Part shown: positions 32,931-41,951 of the stretch, piece by piece
How the letters are laid out: each line of letters starts with the position of its first letter
How positions within the stretch are numbered: the first letter of the stretch is position 1
Assembly: GCA_041596215.1 (NCBI GenBank)
Contig: JBFHIZ010000009.1
Coordinates: forward strand, 1-64,000
Source: JBFHIZ01 sp041596215
GTDB taxonomy: Bacteria > Bacillota > Clostridia > Lachnospirales > Lachnospiraceae
Direction of reading: 5' to 3'
Length of the DNA stretch: 64,000 nucleotides
Made by a program: the position numbers and the translations under genes
The notes under the pieces: model-generated
The model's input: only the letters and a program-made list of their open reading frames with translations
The model's database searches: none
Told to the model about the DNA's origin: nothing

Positions 32931-34274
32931 ATGAATAAAAAAGTGCTTTTTGTTTCACTTGGGTGTGATAAAAATTTAGTAGATACAGAAATGATGCTTG
33001 GAGAATTAGAAGAAGCAGGATATTCATTTACCGATAATGAAGAAGAGGCAAGAATTGTTATTGTGAATAGTTGTTGCTTTATTAATGATGCGAAAGAAGA
33101 AAGTATTCAAACATTACTTGAAATGGAAGTAAAGCGTATGGCTGGAGAATTGGATGCACTAATTGTAACGGGTTGCTTGGCACAACGGTATAAAGAAGAG
33201 ATCATGACAGAAATTCCAGGCATAGACGCGGTGTTAGGTACTTCAGCGACGGGAAGTCTCATAACGTGTTTAAACGATGTGTTACAAGGGGAAAAGGGAG
33301 TTTATTTAACTGATTTAAATAAGATGCCTTATGCCTCGCCAAACAGACAAGTTACAACGGGTGGACATTATGCTTATCTTAGAATTGCAGAAGGTTGTGA
33401 TAAACATTGTACTTATTGTATAATTCCAAGTGTTCGTGGAAAATATCGAAGTGTCCCCAAAGAAGAAATTCTTGCAGAAGCAAGAAGATTAGTTCAAAAT
33501 GGAGTGAAAGAACTAATTGTAGTGGCACAAGAAACGACCATTTATGGAATTGATTTATATGGGAAAAAAATATTGCCACAATTATTACAAGAACTATGTA
33601 AAATAGAAGAACTAAAATGGATACGAATTTTATATAGTTATCCTGAAGCAATTGATGATGCGTTGATACAAGTGATGAAGGAAGAAGATAAGATATGTAA
33701 GTATCTAGATTTGCCAATTCAACATGCATCGGATGCAATTTTAAAAAGAATGGGAAGACATACGAATCAAAAAGAAATTGAAGATATTATTTATAAATTG
33801 AGAACAGAAATTCCAGATATATGTATTCGTACGACCTTAATTACTGGTTTTCCGGGAGAAACAAAAGAAGATCATGAAATATTAATGAATTTTGTAAAAA
33901 AAATGAAATTTAATCGATTAGGTGTTTTTACATATTCTAAAGAGGAAGATACACCAGCAGCAACTTTTGAAAATCAATTACCAGAATCCGTAAAAGAAAA
34001 TCGAAAAGATGAGTTAATGGTTCTACAACAAAGAATTGCTTTTGAACGGGCAGAAGAAATGATAGGTAAAGAAGTAGAAGTTATGGTTGAAGGGAAAGTG
34101 ACAGAGGAAAATGCTTACGTTACTCGAACATATCTAGATGCACCCAATGTAGACGGGTATTTATTTTTGCAAACAGAAAAAGAACTTATGAGTGGAGATT
34201 TTGTACTCGCAAAAGTAACTTCCTCATATGAATATGATTTGATAGGAGAAATAAGTGATGAATTTACCAAATAA
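32931..34274 (+). CDS. rimO: Ribosomal protein S12 methylthiotransferase
   Basis: Radical-SAM enzyme that adds a methylthio group to Asp of ribosomal protein S12. The N-terminal UPF0004 domain has VSLGCDKNLVDTEMMLG with further Cys in VNSCCFINDAKEES and VTGCLAQR. The radical-SAM cluster is CDKHCTYCIIPSVRG (CxxxCxxC), followed by IRTTLITGFPGET and a C-terminal TRAM domain. 447 residues. ATG 32931 is preferred over an in-frame GTG-type opening at 32901 because the protein then begins like family members, though the ribosome binding site (GGAAG) is weak. pgsA overlaps its end by 17 bp. Confidence 0.96.
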   Translation: MNKKVLFVSLGCDKNLVDTEMMLGELEEAGYSFTDNEEEARIVIVNSCCFINDAKEESIQTLLEMEVKRMAGELDALIVTGCLAQRYKEEIMTEIPGIDAVLGTSATGSLITCLNDVLQGEKGVYLTDLNKMPYASPNRQVTTGGHYAYLRIAEGCDKHCTYCIIPSVRGKYRSVPKEEILAEARRLVQNGVKELIVVAQETTIYGIDLYGKKILPQLLQELCKIEELKWIRILYSYPEAIDDALIQVMKEEDKICKYLDLPIQHASDAILKRMGRHTNQKEIEDIIYKLRTEIPDICIRTTLITGFPGETKEDHEILMNFVKKMKFNRLGVFTYSKEEDTPAATFENQLPESVKENRKDELMVLQQRIAFERAEEMIGKEVEVMVEGKVTEENAYVTRTYLDAPNVDGYLFLQTEKELMSGDFVLAKVTSSYEYDLIGEISDEFTK

Positions 34275-34797
34275 GCTAACAATTTTAAGAGTTTTAATGA
34301 TTCCATTTTTTGTATTTTTTATACTAACAGATTATGTTGGAGAATTATCAAAATGGATTGCACTTGTGATATTTATTATTGCCAGTTTAACAGATTTATT
34401 AGATGGATATTTAGCTAGAAAAAATAATATGGTTACGAATTTTGGAAAATTCATGGATCCTTTAGCAGATAAATTACTTGTATGTTCTGCCATGATTTGT
34501 TTAACTGGAATGGGAAAATTGCCAATCGTAATTTCCATTATTATTATTGCACGTGAATTTATTATTAGCGGATTTCGTTTGGTTGCTTCAGATAATGGAG
34601 TTGTAATTGCAGCAAGTTATTGGGGAAAATTTAAGACCACATTTCAAATGCTAATGGTTGTTTTGCTAATTGCTGATATTTCGGAAATTTTGATTTTCAC
34701 GAATATAATTATGTGGATTGCAGTAATATTGACGGTGATATCATTAATTGATTATTTGGTAAAGAATAAAAGTGTTATGAAAGAAGATGTAAAATAA
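34258..34797 (+). CDS. pgsA: CDP-diacylglycerol--glycerol-3-phosphate 3-phosphatidyltransferase
   Basis: Membrane enzyme making phosphatidylglycerophosphate. The CDP-alcohol phosphotransferase motif is complete: DG-x2-AR-x8-G-x3-D-x3-D in DLLDGYLARKNNMVTNFG and KFMDPLADK. About four to six hydrophobic helices. 179 residues, usual length. ATG at 34258, with GGAG upstream inside rimO; a GTG one codon earlier is possible. It overlaps rimO by 17 bp, and its stop overlaps the cinA ATG. Confidence 0.95.
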   Translation: MNLPNKLTILRVLMIPFFVFFILTDYVGELSKWIALVIFIIASLTDLLDGYLARKNNMVTNFGKFMDPLADKLLVCSAMICLTGMGKLPIVISIIIIAREFIISGFRLVASDNGVVIAASYWGKFKTTFQMLMVVLLIADISEILIFTNIIMWIAVILTVISLIDYLVKNKSVMKEDVK

Positions 34798-36041
34798 TGA
34801 ATGCTAAAATTGTTTCGGTAGGGACTGAAATTCTCTTGGGCAATATTGTAAATACCAATGCTGCATATTTGGCAAGCCAATGTGCACGATTAGGTCTTTT
34901 TTGTTATGAACAAATAACCGTAGGTGATAATGAAAAACGTCTAATGGATACCATAGAAGAGGGATTAAAGACGGTAGATGTAATTATCTTATCAGGTGGA
35001 CTGGGTCCTACAAAAGATGATATCACAAAAGAAGTAGCAGCAAAAGTAATGGGTTATCCATTAAAAATGCATGAAGAATCAAAAAGAAATATTTCTGAAT
35101 ATTTTCAATTATTAGGAAAACCAATCACAGAAAATAATTGGAAACAAGCAATGATTCCAGAACCATCTTATATTTTGAAAAATGAAAATGGAACCGCACC
35201 AGGCGTTATTTTAGAAAAAGATGGAAAATATTTAGTGTTATTACCAGGGCCACCGGAAGAACTTGTGCCTATGTTTGAAAACCAAGTGATTCCATATTTT
35301 CAAGCACTTTCTACGGAAAAATTATTTTCACATATGATAAAAATTTGTGGGCATGGGGAAAGCAAAGTTGATGAACAAATAACTGATTTGTTGGAAGCAC
35401 AGACAAATCCTACAATCGCTCCATATGCAAAATCCGGAGAGGTACATTTGCGTGTAACAGCAAGTGCAGAAAATGAAAAAACAGCGGAGCTACTTATGCA
35501 ACCGATGTTATCAATTTTACAAAATCGATTTGGAAATGCAATTTATACAATGGATGAACAGGTAACATTAGAAGAAACGATTATTCAGTTGTTGATTAAA
35601 AATAATCTTTTGATTTCGACGGCGGAATCTTGTACAGGTGGTTTGCTTGCAGCTAGGTTAATTAATGTTCCAGGTGCCTCAAAAGTAATGCGTGTAGGGC
35701 ACATAACTTATAGTGAAGATGCTAAAATTGATATATTAGGCGTGCAGAAAAAAACATTGGAAAAATATGGAGTAGTAAGTGAGGAAGTCGCAAGAGAAAT
35801 GGCAATGGGAGAAGCTAAGGTTGCAAAAACCAATGTAAGCATTTCAATTACAGGAATTGCAGGTCCGTCAGGGGGAACAAAAGAAAAACCAATAGGTTTG
35901 GTTTATATTGGTTGTTTTATAAATGGAAAGGTTCAAGTAAAACGTTATGTTTTTCCTGGGAATCGAGAAAAAATTCGAAACCGTGCTGTTTCTTATGCAC
36001 TAAATTTTTTAAGAGAAAGGATATTGGAAACGTTGAAATAA
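34797..36041 (+). CDS. cinA: CinA-family protein (competence/damage-inducible, nicotinamide-nucleotide amidase domain)
   Basis: 414 residues. The N-terminal MoCF-like domain has IVSVGTEILLGNIVNTNAAYLA and ILSGGLGPTKDDITKE. The C-terminal domain has LISTAESCTGGLLAARLINVPGAS and SITGIAGPSGGTKEKPIGLVYIG, the NMN deamidase fold. cinA next to recA is a classic arrangement; here an IS30 remnant and a terminator separate them. The ATG overlaps the pgsA stop (TAATG). Confidence 0.94.
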   Translation: MNAKIVSVGTEILLGNIVNTNAAYLASQCARLGLFCYEQITVGDNEKRLMDTIEEGLKTVDVIILSGGLGPTKDDITKEVAAKVMGYPLKMHEESKRNISEYFQLLGKPITENNWKQAMIPEPSYILKNENGTAPGVILEKDGKYLVLLPGPPEELVPMFENQVIPYFQALSTEKLFSHMIKICGHGESKVDEQITDLLEAQTNPTIAPYAKSGEVHLRVTASAENEKTAELLMQPMLSILQNRFGNAIYTMDEQVTLEETIIQLLIKNNLLISTAESCTGGLLAARLINVPGASKVMRVGHITYSEDAKIDILGVQKKTLEKYGVVSEEVAREMAMGEAKVAKTNVSISITGIAGPSGGTKEKPIGLVYIGCFINGKVQVKRYVFPGNREKIRNRAVSYALNFLRERILETLK

Positions 36042-36042
36042 A

Positions 36043-36083
36043 TAAAAAGGATTTCTTTTGATTTAGAAAGAGATCCTTTTTTG
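36043..36083 (+). terminator. Intrinsic terminator after cinA
   Basis: AAAAAGGAT with TTCTTT pairs with AGAAAG and ATCCTTTTTT around a short loop, one internal bulge. It begins just after the cinA stop and ends in a T-run. Confidence 0.85.
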
Positions 36084-36159
36084 CACTTTCTATATATAAT
36101 TACTAATAATTATGTTTGTTAATTATTTTTGTTGATGTGATAAGGTGTTTTTCGTATTA

Positions 36160-36819
36160 TTATAGTAAATATACAATAAAGCGTGTAAGAACCTTTTTCT
36201 TTCTTCGGTTGCGGTAAAGGACCTTTTTAGGGAGATCGATATTGCGAACAGTCATTACACCAGAATCAATATCGTGGTAGAGCGTACGAATCGATATACC
36301 GAGTTCATCTTTGCGTGTTGCATAAATGTGATTGAGTGATTGCCCTCGATTTAGTAGCGGCTTGATAATTGCTCCAATGTGTTCTAGCTCTTCGGGAGAG
36401 GTATGGAAACCTTGATGTGAATGAGAGCGTTTTTTCTTTGCCATACTAGAAGCTCTATTTGCAGTATAATATACATGGTTTTTTAAACAGCTTCTTTGCT
36501 TGGGACAATTCGTGCAGACATAAGGCGGCTTTTCTAATCGTTTACAATGAGAAGATACATAACTTGCGCAAATCGTTCTACAATCAACATCAGAACACAT
36601 TTTACATCGGTCTAAGCAAGAAAATTTTGGCGCTCCATTGCAAAGACGAAATTTGATACAGGATGTAAAATAGACACATTCTCTTGCTGAGTCTGGTGGT
36701 TCTTTGTTCACAAAAACACGATGTTTTAAAACTTCTCTAGAAATGGTGGAAGGGGAACGATCAAGAACCCTGGCAATGGTAGCAAAAGTAGAGATTGCAA
36801 AGGAAGTAGTTAAGAAATA
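36160..36819 (-). pseudogene. IS30-family transposase fragment
   Basis: The leftward frame is open from 36819 to a stop at 36160 but has no ATG; a GTG at 36711 is the first usable start. Upstream of it the frame encodes an IS30-type helix-turn-helix (TIARVLDRSPSTISREVLKHR). Then follow a Cys-rich cluster (CSDVDCRTICASYV, CTNCPKQRSC) and a second HTH-like segment (ELGISIRTLYHDIDSG). The catalytic DDE integrase domain that should follow is absent, and the frame ends after KKKVLTRFIVYLL. The N-terminal start is also lost. No terminal inverted repeats or target duplication could be seen. It lies between cinA and recA. Confidence 0.85.
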
Positions 36820-36947
36820 TTAGCTTTAAAAATTGAATTAACACAATTAACAAACAATAAGTTGATGTGTAAAGAACGATTTATTGGACCTTATTTGTGT
36901 AAAATAGAAAATGTAAACAAAAATTAAGCATAAATGTCGAAAAGATA

Positions 36948-36995
36948 TTGACAAAATCGAACAAATGTTTTATTCTCAATACAGAACGTGTGTTC
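36948..36995 (+). promoter_or_regulatory. recA promoter with two LexA (SOS) boxes
   Basis: TTGACA at 36948-36953, 17-bp spacer, TATTCT at 36971-36976. Box 1 GAAC-AAAT-GTTT (36959-36970) fills the spacer. Box 2 GAAC-GTGT-GTTC (36984-36995) is a perfect GAAC-N4-GTTC, the Gram-positive LexA site, just downstream of the -10. The box centres are 25 bp apart. recA begins 53 bp further on. LexA repression of recA is the direct expectation. Confidence 0.88.
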
Positions 36996-37048
36996 TAAAT
37001 ATGCAAATTAAAAAAGAAAGGGTCTGCTTTGCAGATAGATGAGGGAAT

Positions 37049-38095
37049 ATGGAAAAACAAGATAAACTTAAAGCATTGGATGTTGCAGTTAGTCAAATAG
37101 AAAAACAGTTTGGAAGAGGAGCAATTATGAAATTGGGAGACTCTTCGGTGACAATGAACGTAGAAACAGTACCGACAGGTTCTTTAGGATTAGATATTGC
37201 GTTAGGTTTAGGAGGTATTCCAAAAGGAAGAATTGTTGAAATTTATGGCCCGGAATCATCTGGTAAAACGACAGTTACTTTACATATGATTGCAGAAGTA
37301 CAAAAAAGTGGAGGTATTGCTGGATTTATAGATGCAGAGCATGCATTAGACCCTGCGTATGCGAAAAAAATTGGGGTGGATATTGATGAATTATATATTT
37401 CACAACCAGATAATGGGGAACAAGCATTAGAAATTGCAGAAACTATGGTTCGTTCTGGAGCAATTGATATTGTTGTAATTGATTCCGTAGCTGCCTTGGT
37501 TCCTAAAGCCGAAATTGATGGTGAAATGGGTGATGCACATATGGGATTGCAAGCTCGATTAATGTCACAGGCTTTGCGAAAATTAACAGCAGTTATTAGT
37601 AAATCTAATTGTACCGTTATTTTTATTAATCAATTACGTGAAAAATTAGGAGTTATGTTTGGAAGTCCCGAGACGACAACGGGTGGAAAAGCATTGAAAT
37701 TCTATGCATCCGTTCGTTTGGATGTTCGTAGGATTGAAGTGCTTAAGCAAAACGGAGAGTTTATCGGAAATCGTACTAGGGTAAAAGTAGTTAAAAATAA
37801 AATTGCACCTCCATTTAAAGAAGCAGAATTTGATATTATGTTCGGGGAAGGAATTTCACGAGAGGGAGATATTTTGGATTTAGCTGCATCTTCTGATATT
37901 ATAAATAAAAGTGGATCTTGGTATGCGTATCAAGAAACAAAAATCGGACAGGGTAGAGAAAATGCAAAACAATTTTTAAAACAAAATCCTGAAATTATGA
38001 TGGAAATTGAAAAGAAAGTTCGAGAACATTTCTTGCCGGAAATTATGGGAATCGTTGAAACAAAAGAAACAAAAGAAACAAAAAAAAGGATGTAA
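37049..38095 (+). CDS. recA: Recombinase RecA
   Basis: 348 residues. Forms the recombination filament and triggers LexA self-cleavage. Walker A is GPESSGKT at residues 67-74, with FIDAEHALDPAYAKK, VVIDSVAALVPKAEI and FINQLREKLGVMFGSPETTTGG (loop 2 region) all intact. The C-terminal tail ends in an unusual Glu-Thr-Lys tandem (ETK repeated). AAGGG-type sites are weak upstream of the ATG, with GATGAGGG closest. It sits in front of recX and is controlled by LexA boxes. Confidence 0.98.
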   Translation: MEKQDKLKALDVAVSQIEKQFGRGAIMKLGDSSVTMNVETVPTGSLGLDIALGLGGIPKGRIVEIYGPESSGKTTVTLHMIAEVQKSGGIAGFIDAEHALDPAYAKKIGVDIDELYISQPDNGEQALEIAETMVRSGAIDIVVIDSVAALVPKAEIDGEMGDAHMGLQARLMSQALRKLTAVISKSNCTVIFINQLREKLGVMFGSPETTTGGKALKFYASVRLDVRRIEVLKQNGEFIGNRTRVKVVKNKIAPPFKEAEFDIMFGEGISREGDILDLAASSDIINKSGSWYAYQETKIGQGRENAKQFLKQNPEIMMEIEKKVREHFLPEIMGIVETKETKETKKRM

Positions 38096-38119
38096 AAAAA
38101 TAAAAGAGTAGGTTTTTTT

Positions 38120-38743
38120 ATGCATATTGTAACTAAAATTGAAGAATTTAAAGAAAAACGAAATAAAATATATATTGATGAAGAGTTCGCCTTTGTGTTA
38201 TACAAAGGCGAACTGCGTGTATATATGATCGTAGAAGGAAAAGAAATCCCCGAAGAAATCATGGAAGAAATATATCAAGTAGTGCTTCCCAAAAGAGCAA
38301 AACTTAGATGCATGAATCTACTACAAAAGAGACTATATACGCGTACCGAAATGAAAAGAAAACTTATTGAAGGGTGCTATCCTGAGTCGGTGGTTGAAGA
38401 AGCCCTTTCTTATGTAGAAAGTTATGGATATATTGATGACCATTCCTATGTTAGACAGTACATTGCATGTAAAAGTACAAAACGAAGTAGAATGAAGATT
38501 CAATTAGAACTTAGAAATAAAGGAATTAGTAAAGAATGTCTTGAAGAAGTATGGGAAGAGATGGATGATTCGGATGTAAAAGAGTGCGAATGTAAAGCGA
38601 TAAAAAATGAATTAAGAAAACGAAAATATATACAAAAAGAAGCATGCTACGTAGAACGACAAAAAACAATTTCTTTTTTATTGAAAAAAGGATATGAAAT
38701 ATCTCTAGTTAAAGACGTGCTAGATGGAAACTACTTGACATAA
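38120..38743 (+). CDS. recX: Regulatory protein RecX
   Basis: 207 residues of helical repeats; modulates RecA filaments. Conserved three-helix repeats are visible: ARLRCMNLLQKRLYTRTEMKRKL-like text, EEALSYVESYGYIDDHSYVRQYI, MKIQLELRNKGISKECLEEVW and TISFLLKKGYEISLVKDVLDG. It starts 25 bp after recA, with AGAGTAGG upstream, so the pair is cotranscribed and SOS-induced together. Confidence 0.92.
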   Translation: MHIVTKIEEFKEKRNKIYIDEEFAFVLYKGELRVYMIVEGKEIPEEIMEEIYQVVLPKRAKLRCMNLLQKRLYTRTEMKRKLIEGCYPESVVEEALSYVESYGYIDDHSYVRQYIACKSTKRSRMKIQLELRNKGISKECLEEVWEEMDDSDVKECECKAIKNELRKRKYIQKEACYVERQKTISFLLKKGYEISLVKDVLDGNYLT

Positions 38744-38854
38744 TTCTGTTTTAAGTTTAAAATCAAGATATTGTTATTAGGCACAGCGGAATGTATATTT
38801 AGTACATTCTATCGTATATTAGTACAATAAAATTGAATAAGGAGGAGCCTGTAC

Positions 38855-40399
38855 ATGCAAATATTAATTGCTGTAGTCGCGACTCTCATTATTGCAATTC
38901 CATTTGGCTATATGATTGGTAATAAACGTCAACAAAAGCTTACAGAAGCAAAAATTGGCAATGCGGATCAAAAAGCAAGAGAAATCATTGATGAAGCTCT
39001 TAAGACAGCTGAGGAAAAAAAACGTCTTGGAATGCTTGAAGTAAAAGAAGAATCTTATCGAGTAAAAAAAGAAATCGAAAAAGAAAACAACGAGCGAAGA
39101 CAAGAAATTCAGCGTCAAGAAAGAAGATATCAACAAAAAGAAGAAAATCTCGATAAAAAAATGGATGCAATTGAGAGAAAAGAAGTCTCTCTTGCGGCGA
39201 AGGAAGAAAATTTAGCAAAAGAAAAAGCTGAAATTTCTAAATTAAATGAGCAAAGGGTACAGGAACTTGAAAGAATCTCCGGTTTGACCTCAGAGCAGGC
39301 AAAAGATTATTTATTAAAAATTGTTGAAGATGAAGTAAAACATGAAACCGCTATGATGGTAAAAGAAATGGATACCAGAGCGAAAGAAGAAGCAAATAAG
39401 AAAGCAAAAGAATATGTAGTAACGGCCATTCAAAAATGTGCTGCTGATCATGTATCAGAAACTACGATTTCGGTTGTTCCTCTTCCAAATGATGAAATGA
39501 AGGGAAGAATTATAGGTAGAGAGGGGCGTAATATTCGTACTCTTGAAACTTTGACGGGCGTTGATTTAATTATTGATGATACCCCGGAAGCAGTTGTTCT
39601 TTCTGGATTTGATCCAATAAAAAGGGAAGTAGCAAGAATTGCTCTTGAAAAACTAATTGTTGACGGTCGTATTCACCCGGCTAGAATTGAAGAAATGGTG
39701 GAAAAAGCTCAAGCAGATGTTGAGACGATGATTAAGGAAGAAGGAGAAGCCGCTACGTTAGAAGTAGGAGTTCACGGAATTCATCCGGATCTCATTCGAT
39801 TGCTTGGGAAAATGAAGTTTAGAACAAGCTATGGTCAAAATGCTTTGAAACATTCTTTGGAAGTTGCACATTTATCTGGATTACTTGCAGCAGAATTAGG
39901 ATTAAATATTCGAGTAGCAAAACGTGCTGGTTTATTACATGATATTGGTAAATCAGTAGATCACGAAATGGAAGGTTCACATATCCAATTAGGAGCACAA
40001 CTTTGTAGAAAATACAAAGAATCTCCAATTGTTATCAATTCTGTTGAATCTCATCATGGTGATGTAGAGCCTGAATCATTAATTGCATGTATTGTGCAAG
40101 CAGCAGATACTATTTCTGCGGCGAGACCTGGTGCGAGAAGAGAAACCTTAGAAACATATACAACAAGATTAAAACAATTAGAAGATTTAACCAACAATTT
40201 TAAAGGTGTAGATAAATCATTTGCTATACAAGCAGGTCGCGAGGTTCGTGTTATGGTAGTTCCTGAACAAGTGACAGATGCAGAAATGATTTTATTAGCT
40301 AGAGATATCTCTAAGAAGATTGAAGAAGAGATGAACTATCCTGGTCAAGTAAAAGTGAATGTAATACGTGAGTCACGTGTTATTGATTATGCAAAATAA
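38855..40399 (+). CDS. rny: Ribonuclease Y
   Basis: 514 residues. An N-terminal membrane anchor (ILIAVVATLIIAIPFGYMIG), a long charged coiled coil (about 25-195), a KH domain (MKGRIIGREGRNIRTLETLTGVD) and an HD domain (AGLLHDIGKSVDHEMEGSH) match RNase Y. It is the main initiating endoribonuclease of mRNA decay in many Firmicutes and the membrane hub of the degradosome-like network. AAGGAGGAG is a strong ribosome binding site. A strong terminator follows. Confidence 0.97.
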   Translation: MQILIAVVATLIIAIPFGYMIGNKRQQKLTEAKIGNADQKAREIIDEALKTAEEKKRLGMLEVKEESYRVKKEIEKENNERRQEIQRQERRYQQKEENLDKKMDAIERKEVSLAAKEENLAKEKAEISKLNEQRVQELERISGLTSEQAKDYLLKIVEDEVKHETAMMVKEMDTRAKEEANKKAKEYVVTAIQKCAADHVSETTISVVPLPNDEMKGRIIGREGRNIRTLETLTGVDLIIDDTPEAVVLSGFDPIKREVARIALEKLIVDGRIHPARIEEMVEKAQADVETMIKEEGEAATLEVGVHGIHPDLIRLLGKMKFRTSYGQNALKHSLEVAHLSGLLAAELGLNIRVAKRAGLLHDIGKSVDHEMEGSHIQLGAQLCRKYKESPIVINSVESHHGDVEPESLIACIVQAADTISAARPGARRETLETYTTRLKQLEDLTNNFKGVDKSFAIQAGREVRVMVVPEQVTDAEMILLARDISKKIEEEMNYPGQVKVNVIRESRVIDYAK

Positions 40400-40405
40400 A
40401 AATTT

Positions 40406-40443
40406 GAATCTTGTAAACTTTTTGTTTACAAGATTCTTTTTTT
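40406..40443 (+). terminator. Intrinsic terminator after rny
   Basis: GAATCTTGTAAAC (40406-40418) and GTTTACAAGATTC (40424-40436) form a perfect 13-bp stem with a 5-nt loop, followed by seven T. Confidence 0.96.
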
Positions 40444-40570
40444 GTTGTAAAATAAGCAAAGTGAAGTTTTTGTGGGAGATACAAGTGTATATCTCACACG
40501 GACAAAAGAAATGGGGATTTCATTATTATATATAATTGATACTATAAAAAGCAACGGATTGGAGATTGAA

Positions 40571-41770
40571 ATGTCATTAAGTTTATCAGAAAAAGCAAAA
40601 AAAGTGAAACCATCATCGACACTAGCAATTACTGCAAAAGCAAAAGAGATGAAAGCAAATGGAATTGATGTAGTTGGTTTTGGCGCAGGGGAACCGGATT
40701 TTAATACACCAGAAAATATTTGTAACGCTGCAATACAAGCAATAAAAGGTGGCTTTACAAAATACACTCCTGCTTCTGGAACAAATGAGCTAAAAACGGC
40801 AATTTGCGAGAAATTAAGAACGTTTAATAAATTGGAATATAAAGAAAATCAAATTGTAATTAGTAATGGTGGAAAGCATTCTTTGTCAAATATATTTGAC
40901 GCAATCTTAAATCCAGGAGATGAAGTGATTATTCCTGCCCCTTATTGGTTGAGCTATCCAGAAATGGTGAAATTATCGGATGGAGTCCCTGTGATAATTT
41001 ATGGAGTAAAAGAGCAAAATTATAAGGTGACTCCTGAACAGATTAAAGCAGCAGCGACAGAAAAAACAAAGGCATTTATTTTAAATTCCCCATCGAATCC
41101 AACGGGCATGGTTTATTCAAAACAAGAATTGGAAGCAATCGCAAAGGTGATTGTGGAGTTGGATATTTATATTATTTCAGATGAGATTTATGAATATTTG
41201 ATATATGGAGAGGAAGATCATACAAGCATTGCATCTTTTAATGAAGAAATTTATAATAGAACAATTACATGTAGTGGTTTATCTAAAGGATATGCAATGA
41301 CAGGATGGAGAATAGGTTATACAGCATCTAGTCCAGAAATTGCAAAATTAATGGGTTCTATGCAATCCCACGCAACTTCAAATCCAAATTCAATTGCTCA
41401 AAAAGCTGCTTTAGAAGCTTTGGTTGGTCCACAAGATACGGTGGAAATTATGCGAAAAGAATTTGATAAAAGACGAACTTATATGTTTCAACGAATGGAT
41501 AAATTATCTTTAATACAAGTAATTGAACCGAAAGGAGCTTTTTATATATTTGCGGATGTATCGGAAGCATTAGAAAAAAGTTATAAAGGTGTGAAAGTAA
41601 AAGATACACAGACACTTGCTAAAATTCTTTTGGAAGATTTTGCAGTTGCAGTTGTTCCTTGTGAAGATTTCGGTTTTCCACAAAATATTCGCTTGTCATA
41701 TGCAATTAGTATGGAAAGTATTACTACTGGTTTGGATCGAATTGAAAAATTATTAGAAAGTTTATCATAA
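40571..41770 (+). CDS. Pyridoxal-phosphate aminotransferase, aspartate aminotransferase type (class I)
   Basis: 399 residues, cytoplasmic. The fold-type I class Ib layout is clear: FGAGEPDFNTPENI, NGGKHSLSNIF, PAPYWLSYPEMV, NSPSNPTGMVYS, the PLP Lys in TCSGLSKGYAMTGWRIGY and a C-terminal Arg region (PQNIRLSYA). Most likely transaminates aspartate or aromatic/other amino acids to oxaloacetate or keto acids; the exact substrate is uncertain. ATG 40571 has GGAG upstream; an in-frame start at 40472 lacks one and extends beyond the family N-terminus. A terminator lies on each side. Confidence 0.93.
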   Translation: MSLSLSEKAKKVKPSSTLAITAKAKEMKANGIDVVGFGAGEPDFNTPENICNAAIQAIKGGFTKYTPASGTNELKTAICEKLRTFNKLEYKENQIVISNGGKHSLSNIFDAILNPGDEVIIPAPYWLSYPEMVKLSDGVPVIIYGVKEQNYKVTPEQIKAAATEKTKAFILNSPSNPTGMVYSKQELEAIAKVIVELDIYIISDEIYEYLIYGEEDHTSIASFNEEIYNRTITCSGLSKGYAMTGWRIGYTASSPEIAKLMGSMQSHATSNPNSIAQKAALEALVGPQDTVEIMRKEFDKRRTYMFQRMDKLSLIQVIEPKGAFYIFADVSEALEKSYKGVKVKDTQTLAKILLEDFAVAVVPCEDFGFPQNIRLSYAISMESITTGLDRIEKLLESLS

Positions 41771-41845
41771 AACAATCCATATGTAGTGTTGAAATACAAA
41801 TCATTCCGCTATTTTGTGGAATTTAAAAAATATGCATAAAATAAG

Positions 41846-41886
41846 GAAAATCAAGTGAAAAATTCATTTGATTTTCTTTTGTTTTC
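41846..41886 (+). terminator. Intrinsic terminator after the aminotransferase gene
   Basis: GAAAATCAAGTGAA pairs with TTCATTTGATTTTC (one G-T wobble) around a 3-nt loop, followed by TTTTGTTTT. It lies 76 bp after the aminotransferase stop. Confidence 0.9.
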
Positions 41887-41951
41887 TGCTAAAATAATAT
41901 TTATACGGTGTCAAATTTACATAAATACGTCGTATAAAAGGGGGAAGTCTT

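Noticed and set aside
38785..38815. Hairpin GAATGTA / TACATTC before rny as a terminator of recX
   Set aside because: The stem is only 7 bp and no T-run follows, so a terminator call is not supported.
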